A stretch of DNA of 64,000 nucleotides from Novosphingobium album (ex Hu et al. 2023) (GCF_022832385.1 NZ_JALHLE010000011.1:1-64000), one strand, 5' to 3'. Positions 8,256 to 17,878 are shown, counted from the first letter of the stretch. The notes: generated by a model not told the origin, from the sequence alone. Made by a program: numbers and translations.

Positions 8256-9961
8256 TGCAGCCCGCGGACGAAATCCCGGGCTGGTCGAGCTATCGCAGGC
8301 TGCTACCGTTCCTGAGGCCCTATTACCGGCAGCTGGCGCTGGTTCTGCTACTCAGCCTGCTATCGACCTCGCTCAACCTGATGCAGCCCTATCTGTCGAA
8401 GCTGATGATCGACAAGGCGCTGCTGCGCGGAGACATGCAGGCGCTCATCCAGATCGCGGGCGCCATGGTCGCCGTCTCGCTGGGCGGATTTGCCCTGAAC
8501 ATGCTGGCAAGCTACCGCTATGTCTCGGCGTCAGCCGACATGCTGTTCGATATCCGCGCGGCGCTGCTCCAGCATCTCCAGCGGCTCTCCCCGCGCTTCT
8601 ACGCACGCTTCCGGCTTGGCGACCTCATGTCGCGGATCAACAGCGACGTCAGCGATATCCAGCGCGTAACTGCGGACTCCCTGCTTTCGGTGCTCAGCAA
8701 CGTATTGATGCTCGTCGGCTGCGTGGTGATGATGCTGTGGCTCGATCCGGTGATGTTCGTGATCGGCGTCGTCATCATTCCGGTCTGCATCGGCCTTTTC
8801 CTCCACTACCAGCGCAAGCTGACCGCCCTGACCCGGGTGATGCGAGAAAGGGGCGCGGATCTGGGCAGCCTGCTCGTCGATACCGTCATGGGTATGCGAA
8901 CCGTGACTTCGCTCAACGCCGAGGCCCACGAGATCGGCCGGTTCCGCAAGCGCAACGATGCTTTTGTTTCAGCGATGCTGAAGATGCAACTCACCTCGTT
9001 CACCGCAGGCGCCTTGCCCGGCACCCTGCTGACTGCCTCGACGTCCGCGATCATTCTCTACGGCGGCGCACAGATCTTCGCGGGCAAGATGACGATCGGC
9101 ACGCTGGTGGCGTTCATGACGTACCAGTCCCGCCTGTTTTCTCCGATCCAGGTGCTGATGGGGCTGGTTTCGGGGTTGGCATCCGCGCGCGTCTCGCTCG
9201 GCAGAATCTTCACCCTGTTCGACACTCGCCCCGACGTTATCGAAAGCGCCGATGCGCTGCCCTTCGACGGCCTTCATCAGGGCCTTCATTTCGAACAGGT
9301 CTTCTTTAGCCACGACGACCGGACAATTCTCGACGGGATCGACCTGTTCATCCCCGCAGGCCGGTTCTGCGCCATTCTGGGGCCCAGCGGCACAGGCAAG
9401 TCCAGCATGGCCGATCTGATTGTCCGTCACCTTGACCCCGACGCAGGCAGGATCACGGCGGACGGCATGGATCTGTGCACCTTGAAGCTGAACGACCTGC
9501 GCCGTGCGATCCTGCTTGTCGATCAGGCACCGCACCTGTTCAACGACACATTGGCCAACAACATCGCCTTTGCCTGTCCTGAAGCAAACGACGATGCCAT
9601 TGCCGAAGCCGCGCGGCTCGCCGGCCTTGCGCCGCTGATCGCCCGCCTTCCGGAAGGTCTGGCGACACGCGCCGGCGAACGGGGCCTGGCCCTGTCCGCC
9701 GGCGAGCGGCACCGCGTTGCCCTCGCCCGCGCACTGCTGCGCAGGCCTTCGGTGCTCATACTCGACGAGCCGACCGCAGCGCTCGACAGCGACACCGAGC
9801 GTCTGGTTGCAGAAGGCCTGAGGCAGGCCTTGCCATCCGCCACCATCATCGTGATCACACACAAGCCGGCTCTGGCCGAACTGGCCGACATGACGATCAC
9901 TCTGACCGACGGGAAAGCGGAAGTCCGGCAGGCCGCAGACTTGATCGGCCTGCCCCTGTAA
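8255..9961 (+). CDS. qhpF: ABC transporter QhpF, exporter of the cross-linked gamma subunit
   Basis: This 568-aa half-transporter fuses a six-helix exporter membrane domain (about residues 20-310) to an ATPase domain. Walker A is GPSGTGKSS near residue 375. The signature reads LSAGERHRVALARALL, a variant of LSGGQ. Walker B is VLILDEPTAALDS. In the QHNDH pathway QhpF is thought to move the modified gamma subunit to the periplasm, where it assembles with the Sec-exported alpha and beta subunits. It lacks the N-terminal C39 peptidase of many peptide exporters, consistent with a separate protease (QhpE) encoded 1 bp downstream. The ATG overlaps the qhpG stop codon. Confidence 0.88.
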   Translation: MQPADEIPGWSSYRRLLPFLRPYYRQLALVLLLSLLSTSLNLMQPYLSKLMIDKALLRGDMQALIQIAGAMVAVSLGGFALNMLASYRYVSASADMLFDIRAALLQHLQRLSPRFYARFRLGDLMSRINSDVSDIQRVTADSLLSVLSNVLMLVGCVVMMLWLDPVMFVIGVVIIPVCIGLFLHYQRKLTALTRVMRERGADLGSLLVDTVMGMRTVTSLNAEAHEIGRFRKRNDAFVSAMLKMQLTSFTAGALPGTLLTASTSAIILYGGAQIFAGKMTIGTLVAFMTYQSRLFSPIQVLMGLVSGLASARVSLGRIFTLFDTRPDVIESADALPFDGLHQGLHFEQVFFSHDDRTILDGIDLFIPAGRFCAILGPSGTGKSSMADLIVRHLDPDAGRITADGMDLCTLKLNDLRRAILLVDQAPHLFNDTLANNIAFACPEANDDAIAEAARLAGLAPLIARLPEGLATRAGERGLALSAGERHRVALARALLRRPSVLILDEPTAALDSDTERLVAEGLRQALPSATIIVITHKPALAELADMTITLTDGKAEVRQAADLIGLPL

Positions 9962-9962
9962 C

Positions 9963-10670
9963 ATGAGCGATCCGGCAACAGGGCGCGGCATTCGCATCGC
10001 CGTTATCGACAGCGGCGTCCATCCGCAGCACGATCACATCGATGCATCCCGGCTGCTCCCCGGCGCATCAATCGGCGGCAACGGAACGATTGGCACGGCT
10101 CCGGAAGACACGCTCGACCGGCTGGGGCACGGCACAGCGGTCACTGCGGCGATTCAGGAAAAGGCGCCGGAAGCCTTCTGCATGCCTATTCGCGTCTTCC
10201 ATGACGGGCTGAAGACCACCGGCTATGCCCTGATTACGGCGATAGACTGGGCCATCGCGCAAGGCGCAGACATCATCAACCTGAGCCTGGGATCGACCAA
10301 CCCCGCTCACGCCCCGGCCTTCGCCGCCACAGTTGAACGGGCATGCCATGCAGGCTCGATAGTCGTGGCCCCGCGTGCTGTCGAAGACACTCCCTGCTAT
10401 CCCGGAGCGCTGGATGGCGTGCTTTCCGTCTGCCTTGACTGGGATTGCCCCCGCGCAACCTACCGCCCGGCACCGGATGGCTCCGGGCAGTTTTTCGCCT
10501 CCGGCTTTCCGCGGCCCATTCCCGGTGTCCCGCTTCGCCGCAACATCCACGGGATCAGCTTCGCGACCGCGCAGATGGCCGGCTTTGCGGCATGCGCGCT
10601 CGAAGGCCTCGACACGACGGATCGCAGCCACGGACGGATCGAGGCGGTACGGGCAGCACTCTGCGGTTAG
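9963..10670 (+). CDS. qhpE: Subtilisin-like serine protease QhpE, gamma-subunit leader peptidase
   Basis: The 235-aa protein is a compact S8 peptidase with no signal or pro-peptide, as expected for the cytoplasmic QhpE that trims the gamma-subunit leader. The triad is visible as Asp16 (IAVIDSG), His56 (GHGTAV) and Ser199 (GISFATA). The usual oxyanion-hole Asn motif (AAGN) is not seen; VVAPRAVEDTPC stands in its place. This may be normal for the subfamily or may reflect very narrow specificity. It is the last gene of the operon and ends before a bidirectional hairpin. Confidence 0.88.
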   Translation: MSDPATGRGIRIAVIDSGVHPQHDHIDASRLLPGASIGGNGTIGTAPEDTLDRLGHGTAVTAAIQEKAPEAFCMPIRVFHDGLKTTGYALITAIDWAIAQGADIINLSLGSTNPAHAPAFAATVERACHAGSIVVAPRAVEDTPCYPGALDGVLSVCLDWDCPRATYRPAPDGSGQFFASGFPRPIPGVPLRRNIHGISFATAQMAGFAACALEGLDTTDRSHGRIEAVRAALCG

Positions 10671-10690
10671 CCCGCTTTTCAAGCTCCCCA

Positions 10691-10726
10691 AAAAAGAGAC
10701 CCGCTGCGGAACATCCGCAGCGGGTC
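10691..10726 (-). terminator. Rho-independent terminator of the TonB receptor gene
   Basis: A perfect 12-bp stem (10698-10709 with 10715-10726) encloses a 5-base loop. On the reverse strand it is followed by CTCTTTTTT, a good U-tract for the leftward receptor gene. On the forward strand the T-run is weak, so it may serve qhpE only partially. It lies between the two convergent genes. Confidence 0.85.
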
Positions 10727-10748
10727 GAAGGGTCTTTCCGTCAGGAAC

Positions 10749-13439
10749 TTAGAATTTCTGTCCGAACTTGATGCCCATGAACTGCGGCTTGACCGGGAAC
10801 GTGCGCGACGAGCCCGAGCAGAACGTGATCGAACAGAACGTGTTCATCGTCAGAGGCCCGCGCTTGTCGAACGCATTCTGGATAAACACATCGAGATGCC
10901 AGTTGTCCTTCTTGATGCCAGCCGAGAAGTCGAAGGTGACAAATCCCTTCGTGGCACAGGCCGTCGTGCGGGTATCCGCCTCGTCCGGACATACCAGCAG
11001 GTTGTTGTTGTAGACGTTCAGATTCTGTGTCGCTCCGGTCTGATAGAGCGCGGCGCCCTGGAAATAGGCATCCATGTCGCCGAGCATCGTCTCGTAGCGG
11101 ATCGAGGTCGTGCCTTTGAACTTCGGCTGACGAGGCAAACGCGTGCCGTCAACTGCCGCCACCTGCGCAACCGCCGGGCTGCCGAACGTCTCACCGACCG
11201 TACAACTGCTCAACTGGCTGATCGCCAGTGTCGAGGTATCAACCGCAAAGTTGCAGAAGTTACCGGACAGCGCGGCATCGTTGTAGGCGCCGGACGAGGA
11301 GATGGTGACGTTGCCGAGCTTGAGATCGGCATCGTATTCCACGCCCTTGACCTTGGCCTTGCCAGCATTGCCAGTCATGCCCGCACCCTGTGTGCCTGAG
11401 ATCACGACGGAATACTGAATGTTGTCCCAGGTTTCGTAATAGACCGCCGCGTTGAAGCGGAAGATGTTGTTCCAGGTGGTCTTCACGCCCAGTTCGAAAT
11501 TGGTCAGCGTTTCCGAATCATAGGCCGGAGCAGCCGCAATGCCGACACCACGGATACGCAGCGGACGATTGAACCCGCCCGGGCGGAAGCCGGTCGAATA
11601 GTTGAAATAGACCATTTTGGTCGGCGAGAACTGCCAGTCCAACGCGACTTTGTGCGTTTCTCCGTCTTCCTTGTAACGCCCGACCTGATCCGCTGCCGTC
11701 ACGTTGGTGTTCAGGCACTGCAGGCGCTTGTCAGGCAGAGGCACCGGGCAACCGAATTCGCCGGTCGGAACATAGAGCGAAGTGGAAGTGCTCCTGGCAG
11801 AGGCCATCACGCCGCTGAAGCCTACGGTCGCAAACTCCGTCCAGAAATAGCGGATACCACCGGTGATCTTCAGTGTCGGGGTAATGTTGTAATGGCCCTC
11901 GGCGAAGATCGCCTTGTCTTTCCAGGTGTTGTTCCGCTCACTCAGGTAGAATGCGTCACGTTTCACGGCCGGTGAGCCAAGAACCATCGTGCCGCCATAT
12001 TCGACCGGCACGCCATAGCCGTCGGGATAGTTGGTGTCTCCGCCACCCGCCATCGTGTAGCCCGCAATCGTATCAAGACCATGGATGGCGTAGTCGCTGT
12101 TGGTTTCCTGCTTGCGGTACTGGTAGAAACCGCCGGCGGTTATATCGAACGGCCAGCTTTTCGGCGTGGACAGGCGCAGTTCCTGGGTGAACTGCTTGTC
12201 CCTGGTCCAGCCCTCATAGTACTGCTGCGGATTGATCAATGTGGTGCAGTGATAGTCTGCACCTGTGCCTGAACAGCCACTGGCATCGAAGAACTGCAGG
12301 TAGTTTTCGTAACCCGGCCCGAAGCCATCATACGTCACGGTGTAGTAGGTGTAGTCGTTACGCAGGTGGACCTTGCGCTGGTAATAGCCGGTCGCCGAGA
12401 CCAGATCCCAGTCGCCGATATGGCCGTGGATCGCCAATTGCGCCTGGTACCACTTATCGTCCTGACGCGTCAGGTCGTAGTCATGAACCTCAAGGTCGCC
12501 GACGCGCGGGTCATAGCCGAAGTACCCGTAGGCGATCTGCCGCTGCGCGGTAAGTTCGGGCTTGATTTCCCAGTCCGGTGCCGGCTCCCACAAGAGCTGC
12601 ACGCGGCCGCCATATTCGTAGATCGGGTTGTAGTCGTCCTTGGCGATGTCCGAGTTGTCCAGGGTGTAGGACGTAGCCGGATTGTCGTCACCGAGGCTGA
12701 GCGTCGATGAAGAACCATTGGTGAACGTGCCATTGTTCGGCTTGTTATCGACGTAGCCTCCATCGCGCCGGTAATACCCCATCGCGCGGATCGCCACGGT
12801 ATCGCTCACCGGAACGTTGACGTAGGATTCGAACTGACCGCCGAAAGCGCCGTCGCCGTACTTGTTGCCCTCTACGTCATAACCGAATTCGAACTCGCCG
12901 ATCTTCGGCTTGTTCGAAATGAAACGGATCGTGCCTGCTAGCGAGCCGGCGCCATACAGCGTCCCCTGAGGGCCGGAAAGCGCCTCGATGCGTTCAACGT
13001 CGTAGACGTGAATGTCGGGCAGGCCGGTGCCGGCAATGGGGATGTCGTCAAGATAGTAGCCGACCGATGCATAACTGCCACCGGCCGGGACAATGCCGCG
13101 AAAATAGGGAGTTTGGCGGCCTGGCCCGAGCCCGGCGATACTGACCGAGGGCAACAGGGTGCTGAAGTCGGACAAGCCTTTCACCTGCCGCTCGTCCAGC
13201 TTCGCAGAAGCCAGTGCCTGCATCGAGATCGGCACCTTCTGCACGCTTTCCGACGTACGGGTCGCCGTCACGACAATGTCGCCAAGGCCGCCCTGGCTGC
13301 TGTCCGCATCGCTCGCTTCAGCCGCTGCTTCAGCTTCGTCCGCGAGCGCCGATGCCGGCATCAGCAGAGGGGTAATGATCGCGGTCGTTGCAAGCAGAGA
13401 AATCAAGCACGATTTTCGTGACCCGTCGGAAATTCTCAT
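10749..13439 (-). CDS. TonB-dependent outer-membrane receptor
   Basis: The 896-aa protein has a signal peptide (SCLISLLATTAIITPLLMPASALA), an acidic linker, a TonB-box-like DIVVTATR and a plug domain with SGPQGTLYGAGSLAGTIRF. A long barrel follows, ending in a terminal aromatic residue (FMGIKFGQKF). These are features of sphingomonad TonB receptors for organic substrates. It converges on the qhp operon, and two copies of the TAGGACG motif lie 220-340 bp upstream. A reasonable inference is that it imports the amine substrate or another ligand needed by QHNDH, but the ligand cannot be read from the sequence. The start codon is ATG at 13439. Confidence 0.9.
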   Translation of the reverse strand: MRISDGSRKSCLISLLATTAIITPLLMPASALADEAEAAAEASDADSSQGGLGDIVVTATRTSESVQKVPISMQALASAKLDERQVKGLSDFSTLLPSVSIAGLGPGRQTPYFRGIVPAGGSYASVGYYLDDIPIAGTGLPDIHVYDVERIEALSGPQGTLYGAGSLAGTIRFISNKPKIGEFEFGYDVEGNKYGDGAFGGQFESYVNVPVSDTVAIRAMGYYRRDGGYVDNKPNNGTFTNGSSSTLSLGDDNPATSYTLDNSDIAKDDYNPIYEYGGRVQLLWEPAPDWEIKPELTAQRQIAYGYFGYDPRVGDLEVHDYDLTRQDDKWYQAQLAIHGHIGDWDLVSATGYYQRKVHLRNDYTYYTVTYDGFGPGYENYLQFFDASGCSGTGADYHCTTLINPQQYYEGWTRDKQFTQELRLSTPKSWPFDITAGGFYQYRKQETNSDYAIHGLDTIAGYTMAGGGDTNYPDGYGVPVEYGGTMVLGSPAVKRDAFYLSERNNTWKDKAIFAEGHYNITPTLKITGGIRYFWTEFATVGFSGVMASARSTSTSLYVPTGEFGCPVPLPDKRLQCLNTNVTAADQVGRYKEDGETHKVALDWQFSPTKMVYFNYSTGFRPGGFNRPLRIRGVGIAAAPAYDSETLTNFELGVKTTWNNIFRFNAAVYYETWDNIQYSVVISGTQGAGMTGNAGKAKVKGVEYDADLKLGNVTISSSGAYNDAALSGNFCNFAVDTSTLAISQLSSCTVGETFGSPAVAQVAAVDGTRLPRQPKFKGTTSIRYETMLGDMDAYFQGAALYQTGATQNLNVYNNNLLVCPDEADTRTTACATKGFVTFDFSAGIKKDNWHLDVFIQNAFDKRGPLTMNTFCSITFCSGSSRTFPVKPQFMGIKFGQKF

Positions 13440-13659
13440 GATCTGAATGCCCCTAAATTACCTGTTGACCCCCTCCCTTCCCCGACCGTCCGCCAGTTGC
13501 GGATCAGCTCCGATCAACGCCCCGTCGCCCGTTTTCGGGCTCTCGAAGACGCACACCTCCTGCCCCGAAGGAACACCCTCAGGACCGCCGCCAACAGAAC
13601 GGGCGACGCCGAACAATCAAACTTCGAATCAGACGGTTTTTCGCAGATGCAGCATCCAG

Positions 13660-13779
13660 AACGACCGTCCTAAATTGGATAGTGCCATTCGAAACGGCGC
13701 TGTCAAGCGCCTTATTCCTGTGATTTTGAAACTTTCACGACAAGCCGACTCGACGAAACCTAACGACCGTCCTAAGTTG
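13660..13779 (-). promoter_or_regulatory. Two copies of the TAGGACG operator-like motif
   Basis: AACGACCGTCCTAAATTG (13660-13677) and AACGACCGTCCTAAGTTG (13762-13779) agree at 17 of 18 bases and start 102 bp apart. Read on the reverse strand their TAGGACG core matches the blocks near tetR and qhpA. The second copy lies within an imperfect dyad, CTAACGACCGTCCTAAG. A degenerate third copy (CGACCGTCC) lies at about 13482-13490. The region is shared by the leftward TonB receptor and the rightward sulfotransferase. The rest of the gap at 13440-13944 shows no convincing gene. Confidence 0.55.
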
Positions 13780-13944
13780 TGTGTGCACTGCAAAAAGGAA
13801 TCTCATGGGGATCGCACCGGCAGTTTCAAAACCAGTCCCGGCCCGGAACGCGCTGGCGCAAGCAGCGCGGCCATGGGGTCCTTCACCTGAATTCGCGCAA
13901 ATGACCGCCGGTGCAATTCAGGTCGGGAACGCGCGCTGCATTCC

Positions 13945-16002
13945 ATGGTCATGAAGGTTCATTTCGGGATGAGCGGTTCCACTGTCAAAACACAAAAATC
14001 ACCTGCGCAATCCTCTGCGCTGGCTGCGGCGGCCTCCTTGCTCGACGGCCAGCCGGAAGCGGCTCTCGCGCAAGCCGAAACCATGCTGCAACGCATGCCC
14101 GGCTTTCCGGCTGCGGAATTTCTGGCCTGTCAGGCGTTGCGGAGAATGGGCAAAACCGCTGAAGCCTTGGCGCGTCTTGCCGCATTGGCCCGCACCCAGC
14201 CCCGCGTCCCTGCCGTGCTATGGGAACTGGCGCAGACCGCAAGCGAAGCGGGCGACACCGGCGCCGCCATCAGTGCACTCCAAAACCTGACCCGGCTTCA
14301 GCCCGCCGTGGCAAGTGGCTGGTTCCTGCTTGCAAGAGAGCTGCGCAAGTCTGGCCGCGACGACGAGGCCTGGCGCACCGACCTGTCGGGCGTTCATGCA
14401 TCGGCCGGCGATCCCGAATTGCTCAATGCCGCCATGGCAATGAACGAAGGCCGTCTGGACGACAGCTCCTCCGCCCTGCAGGCACGCCTCAAGCGGCAAC
14501 CCGAAGACCCGGCCGCTTGCCGCCTGCTGGGGGAAGTAAACTGGCGGCGTGGCGACATGACCGAAGCCTTGGCATGGGTAGAACGAGCTCTGGAAATCGC
14601 CCCCGGTTTCGACCTGGCCCGCGATTTCCTTATTCGCCTCCTGCTCCAGAACAACCGCTTGCCCGAAGCGTTGGAACATGCCGATTTGCTTGGTGCATCT
14701 CCGGTCAAGAGCCCCGGCCACGACCTCATCAAGGCGTCGGTTCTGGTCAGGCTGGGGCAGCAGGATGAGGCGAAAGAAATCTACGAACGGTTGCTGGCAC
14801 AGCAGCCGAACCAGCCTCAGGTATGGCAAAACCTTGGCCATGTCCTGAAGACGCAGGGCAAGCAAGCCGATGCCGTTCACGCATACCGTCAGGCGGTGTC
14901 ACACCAGCCGACGATGGGCGAAGCGTGGTGGAGCCTCGCCAACCTCAAGACAGTAAAGCTCGGGCCTGACGATATCTCGTCGATGACGCAGGCTCTCGCC
15001 TCTCTGGAGCAGAACGAAGCCGACAGGCAGGAAGATATCTTTCACCTCCATTTCTCGCTGGGCAAGGCCCTGGAGGATGCCCGGGACTACGCGGCCTCTT
15101 TCCGTCATTACGATCAGGGCAACCGCCTGCGTCGCGGCCTGATCCGCCACGACGCCGACGATTTTTCCGCCGAAGCAGCAGCCACAGCGGACACGTTCAC
15201 TGCAGCGTTTGTCGCCGGGCTGGGCAAAGGCGGCTGCACAGATCCCGATCCCATCTTCATTGTCGGCCTGCCGCGCTCCGGTTCAACTCTCGTCGAACAG
15301 ATCCTCGCCAGCCACAGCCAGATCGAAGGAACGATGGAACTGCCGGAAATGATGATCATTGCCGGCCGCCTTCAATCGCGACTGGATGACGGCGAATTTC
15401 CCGATTTCAGGACCATGATCGCATCCCTATCGCCCGCTGACCGCAGGCGTCTTGGCGAGGAATATCTCGAGCGCACGCGCGTCCATCGCCAGACGGACAA
15501 ACCACGCTTCATCGACAAGATGCCCAACAACTGGCAGCATGTCGGCCTGATCAGACTGATCCTGCCGAATGCGAAGATCATCGACGCCCGGCGCCATCCG
15601 GTCTCGTGCTGCTTTTCAGGCTGGAAACAGCACTTCGCCCGAGGGCAGACCTTCTCCTACGACCTCTCCGACATCGGCCGTTATTACAACGACTATGTAG
15701 GACTGATGGCAGCTTATGATGCGGCCGTGCCCGGTGCAGTGCACCGGGTCATCTATGAAGATATGGTCAAAGACACCGAACGTCAGGTGCAGCGCATGCT
15801 GCACTATCTCGACCTGCCGTTCGAACCGGCATGCCTCGAATTCTACAACAACGACCGAGCCGTAAGGACGGCAAGTTCCGAACAGGTCCGCCAACCCATT
15901 TTCACCGATGGCATCGATCACTGGAAAAACTATTCGGAATGGCTGGGCCCGTTGGTGAACGCCTTGGGTCCAGTAGTCGACAGCACAACAGCGACGTCTT
16001 GA
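13945..16002 (+). CDS. TPR-repeat sulfotransferase
   Basis: About 400 N-terminal residues form tetratricopeptide-like helical repeats (LARTQPRVPAVLWELAQTA, LAQQPNQPQVWQNLGHVL). The C-terminal 270 residues form a PAPS-dependent sulfotransferase domain, with 5'-phosphosulfate loop IFIVGLPRSGSTLVEQILAS and later KIIDARRHPVSCCFSG for the 3'-phosphate. This architecture often sits next to TonB receptors in sphingomonads and Caulobacterales, but its acceptor substrate is usually unknown. The ATG codons at 13951 and 13969 are alternative starts. It diverges from the receptor gene across the region that carries the shared operator motif. Confidence 0.85.
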   Translation: MVMKVHFGMSGSTVKTQKSPAQSSALAAAASLLDGQPEAALAQAETMLQRMPGFPAAEFLACQALRRMGKTAEALARLAALARTQPRVPAVLWELAQTASEAGDTGAAISALQNLTRLQPAVASGWFLLARELRKSGRDDEAWRTDLSGVHASAGDPELLNAAMAMNEGRLDDSSSALQARLKRQPEDPAACRLLGEVNWRRGDMTEALAWVERALEIAPGFDLARDFLIRLLLQNNRLPEALEHADLLGASPVKSPGHDLIKASVLVRLGQQDEAKEIYERLLAQQPNQPQVWQNLGHVLKTQGKQADAVHAYRQAVSHQPTMGEAWWSLANLKTVKLGPDDISSMTQALASLEQNEADRQEDIFHLHFSLGKALEDARDYAASFRHYDQGNRLRRGLIRHDADDFSAEAAATADTFTAAFVAGLGKGGCTDPDPIFIVGLPRSGSTLVEQILASHSQIEGTMELPEMMIIAGRLQSRLDDGEFPDFRTMIASLSPADRRRLGEEYLERTRVHRQTDKPRFIDKMPNNWQHVGLIRLILPNAKIIDARRHPVSCCFSGWKQHFARGQTFSYDLSDIGRYYNDYVGLMAAYDAAVPGAVHRVIYEDMVKDTERQVQRMLHYLDLPFEPACLEFYNNDRAVRTASSEQVRQPIFTDGIDHWKNYSEWLGPLVNALGPVVDSTTATS

Positions 16003-16126
16003 AGGCGCATTAAGCAGGCATAGCGACTGCGCATATGTACCGTCGCCAAGGGTTCAGCCTGGCGACGTGCTGCAAACGGGAAACGCGTCGCTTTTCAGGC
16101 AAGCACAGTTGTTCTCACACCGCAGC

Positions 16127-17878
16127 TCACAATCTGGGATCCGCGTGCGACGGAAGACTCATCTTCAACGTTGTCGAGCCGAATGCTGTCACAATTTCCA
16201 GGCGCCCCCCCAGTTGCTCGAGCCGTTCGCTGATTGACCGCGGGAGGGACGGACTTTGCGGATCAGCAAACCCCTCCCCGTTGTCCGTCACCTCGATCTG
16301 GATCTCGCGGGCACGCTTCCTGCATTTGATCGAGATCTGCGAGGCCTTCCCGTGACGAACGCCATTGGAAATGGCTTCGCGCACGATTTGCTGGACTTCC
16401 AGCGATAGCCACAAGGGCAGCATGACGCGAAAATCGGAATCGACGAGACCGACCTCTATTTGCCATCGCGACGCCAGTGTCGGACAGATAGCTTCAATAT
16501 CCCCGATGAGGTTGTGGAATTCCGCATCAGAAGCGGTCTGCCGCAGTTGCTCGATCAGGCCCCGAACATGAAGGTATTCCGCTTCCAGCGCATCCTTGAT
16601 GGCATTGATATCTTCACCAATCTCGGATTCTGCGCCCGCCTTCGCTGCCAGAGCTGCGAGCAGAAACTTTGCGCCCGCCAGCGAGTGCGCCACGCTATCG
16701 TGCAAATCGCACGCCAATGTTTGGCGCAGACGGGATATTGCCTGACTCACCGCATTTGCCGATTCCTCCTGCCTGGCAAGGCCCTGCGCCACCTCGCTGC
16801 ATATCTCATCGGCCAGTCGCAAGTGGCCCCAGCCAAGCATCGGGATCCCGGTCAGGATTATCCAGTTGCGCCCTTCACCGCTGTCCACGGGAAGGCAAAT
16901 TCCAGCGGTGACTTCCAACTCCTTCAGCAACGCCTGCCCGGGCAAGGCGGAAGCTGAATGGGCGGCCAGTTTTCCGTCTTTTAGAACGACAGCCCAATTC
17001 CGATCACTATCGAACACCATCGGCACGAACTGTTTATATGCGTCAGCGCCCGCAAAGCTCAATTTGATCGGCGGCAGCTCATCGTCGATGGCAGCGGCAC
17101 TGCAAGCGAAACTGCCCCTTCCATCGCCATCCATCCAGCAAAGAACCGCGTCAGAGGCTCCGGCGACCTCCATCGCGTAGCTGACAGTGGACGCCGCCAT
17201 CGGCAATCCCTGCCCTGGCGCTTCACCGACGTATCGTGGCAATCCAGTCCTGGTAGCCTGTACGCAAGCCCAAAGGACAATCATGGTGCCGAGCATGGCG
17301 AAAACGCTCCAGCGCAGCACCCATGACTCGCCGGGACTTCCGTGTAACAGGTGGAACAGGACAAGATTGGCGGTCCACACGACATTCAGGATAACAGCAG
17401 TCACCACGCCCCAGCGCAGTTGCCAGCGCATGACACTGCTGAACACGATATGTGCGCCCAAGCTCAGTGCCATGACAACAAATGCAGCATCCAGAAATCG
17501 ACTGAAAGCCAGAAACACTAGGAATGCAAATATGTCGGCAACGATGCAAATCTGGGAAAGGGTGTAGTGCAGGTACCAGTTCGCCAGAGACACAATCAGA
17601 GTCGCAATCGCAAAGCCGGTATAAACGATCGCGAATATATCGTTGAAATCGCCCCTGAATGCGGGGGGCGTCGTCTCCGTCATCGCAAAGAGCAGCAGGA
17701 CAAGTGAAAAGAACGACCGGCTGACCGGAACCAGATGATTGGCGTGCGCAGCATACGGTCGCGGCCAGAGTATTCTTCGAGCGGTGACCGCCGACCGAAC
17801 CATCCCTCCGTCAGCCATGCCTCGCACCAGCCCGGCAACAGAAATCTGGCGCGTCATGACCGGAACTGCAGCCAGCAT
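16127..17878 (-). CDS. Membrane sensor histidine kinase, NarL/DesK type
   Basis: The 583-aa protein has five or six membrane segments in the first 190 residues, a central variable sensor region and a C-terminal kinase. The dimerisation/phosphoacceptor helix (LACDLHDSVAHSLAGAKFLL) is of HisKA_3 type. The ATPase has an N-box (REAISNGVRHG) and a G-box (VTDNGEGF). Its likely partner is the LuxR-type response regulator encoded just upstream on the same strand. The 283-bp gap suggests a separate promoter. The first 50 residues may be over-extended; starts nearer VPVSRSFF are possible. Confidence 0.85.
   Translation of the reverse strand: MLAAVPVMTRQISVAGLVRGMADGGMVRSAVTARRILWPRPYAAHANHLVPVSRSFFSLVLLLFAMTETTPPAFRGDFNDIFAIVYTGFAIATLIVSLANWYLHYTLSQICIVADIFAFLVFLAFSRFLDAAFVVMALSLGAHIVFSSVMRWQLRWGVVTAVILNVVWTANLVLFHLLHGSPGESWVLRWSVFAMLGTMIVLWACVQATRTGLPRYVGEAPGQGLPMAASTVSYAMEVAGASDAVLCWMDGDGRGSFACSAAAIDDELPPIKLSFAGADAYKQFVPMVFDSDRNWAVVLKDGKLAAHSASALPGQALLKELEVTAGICLPVDSGEGRNWIILTGIPMLGWGHLRLADEICSEVAQGLARQEESANAVSQAISRLRQTLACDLHDSVAHSLAGAKFLLAALAAKAGAESEIGEDINAIKDALEAEYLHVRGLIEQLRQTASDAEFHNLIGDIEAICPTLASRWQIEVGLVDSDFRVMLPLWLSLEVQQIVREAISNGVRHGKASQISIKCRKRAREIQIEVTDNGEGFADPQSPSLPRSISERLEQLGGRLEIVTAFGSTTLKMSLPSHADPRL

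Noticed and set aside
13447..13890. 147-codon frame upstream of the TPR-sulfotransferase
   Set aside because: It covers the divergent promoter region and the operator copies, has no domain and shows proline/serine-rich composition.
13911..14162. Frame overlapping the start of the sulfotransferase
   Set aside because: It overlaps the TPR-sulfotransferase in another frame and has no features of its own.
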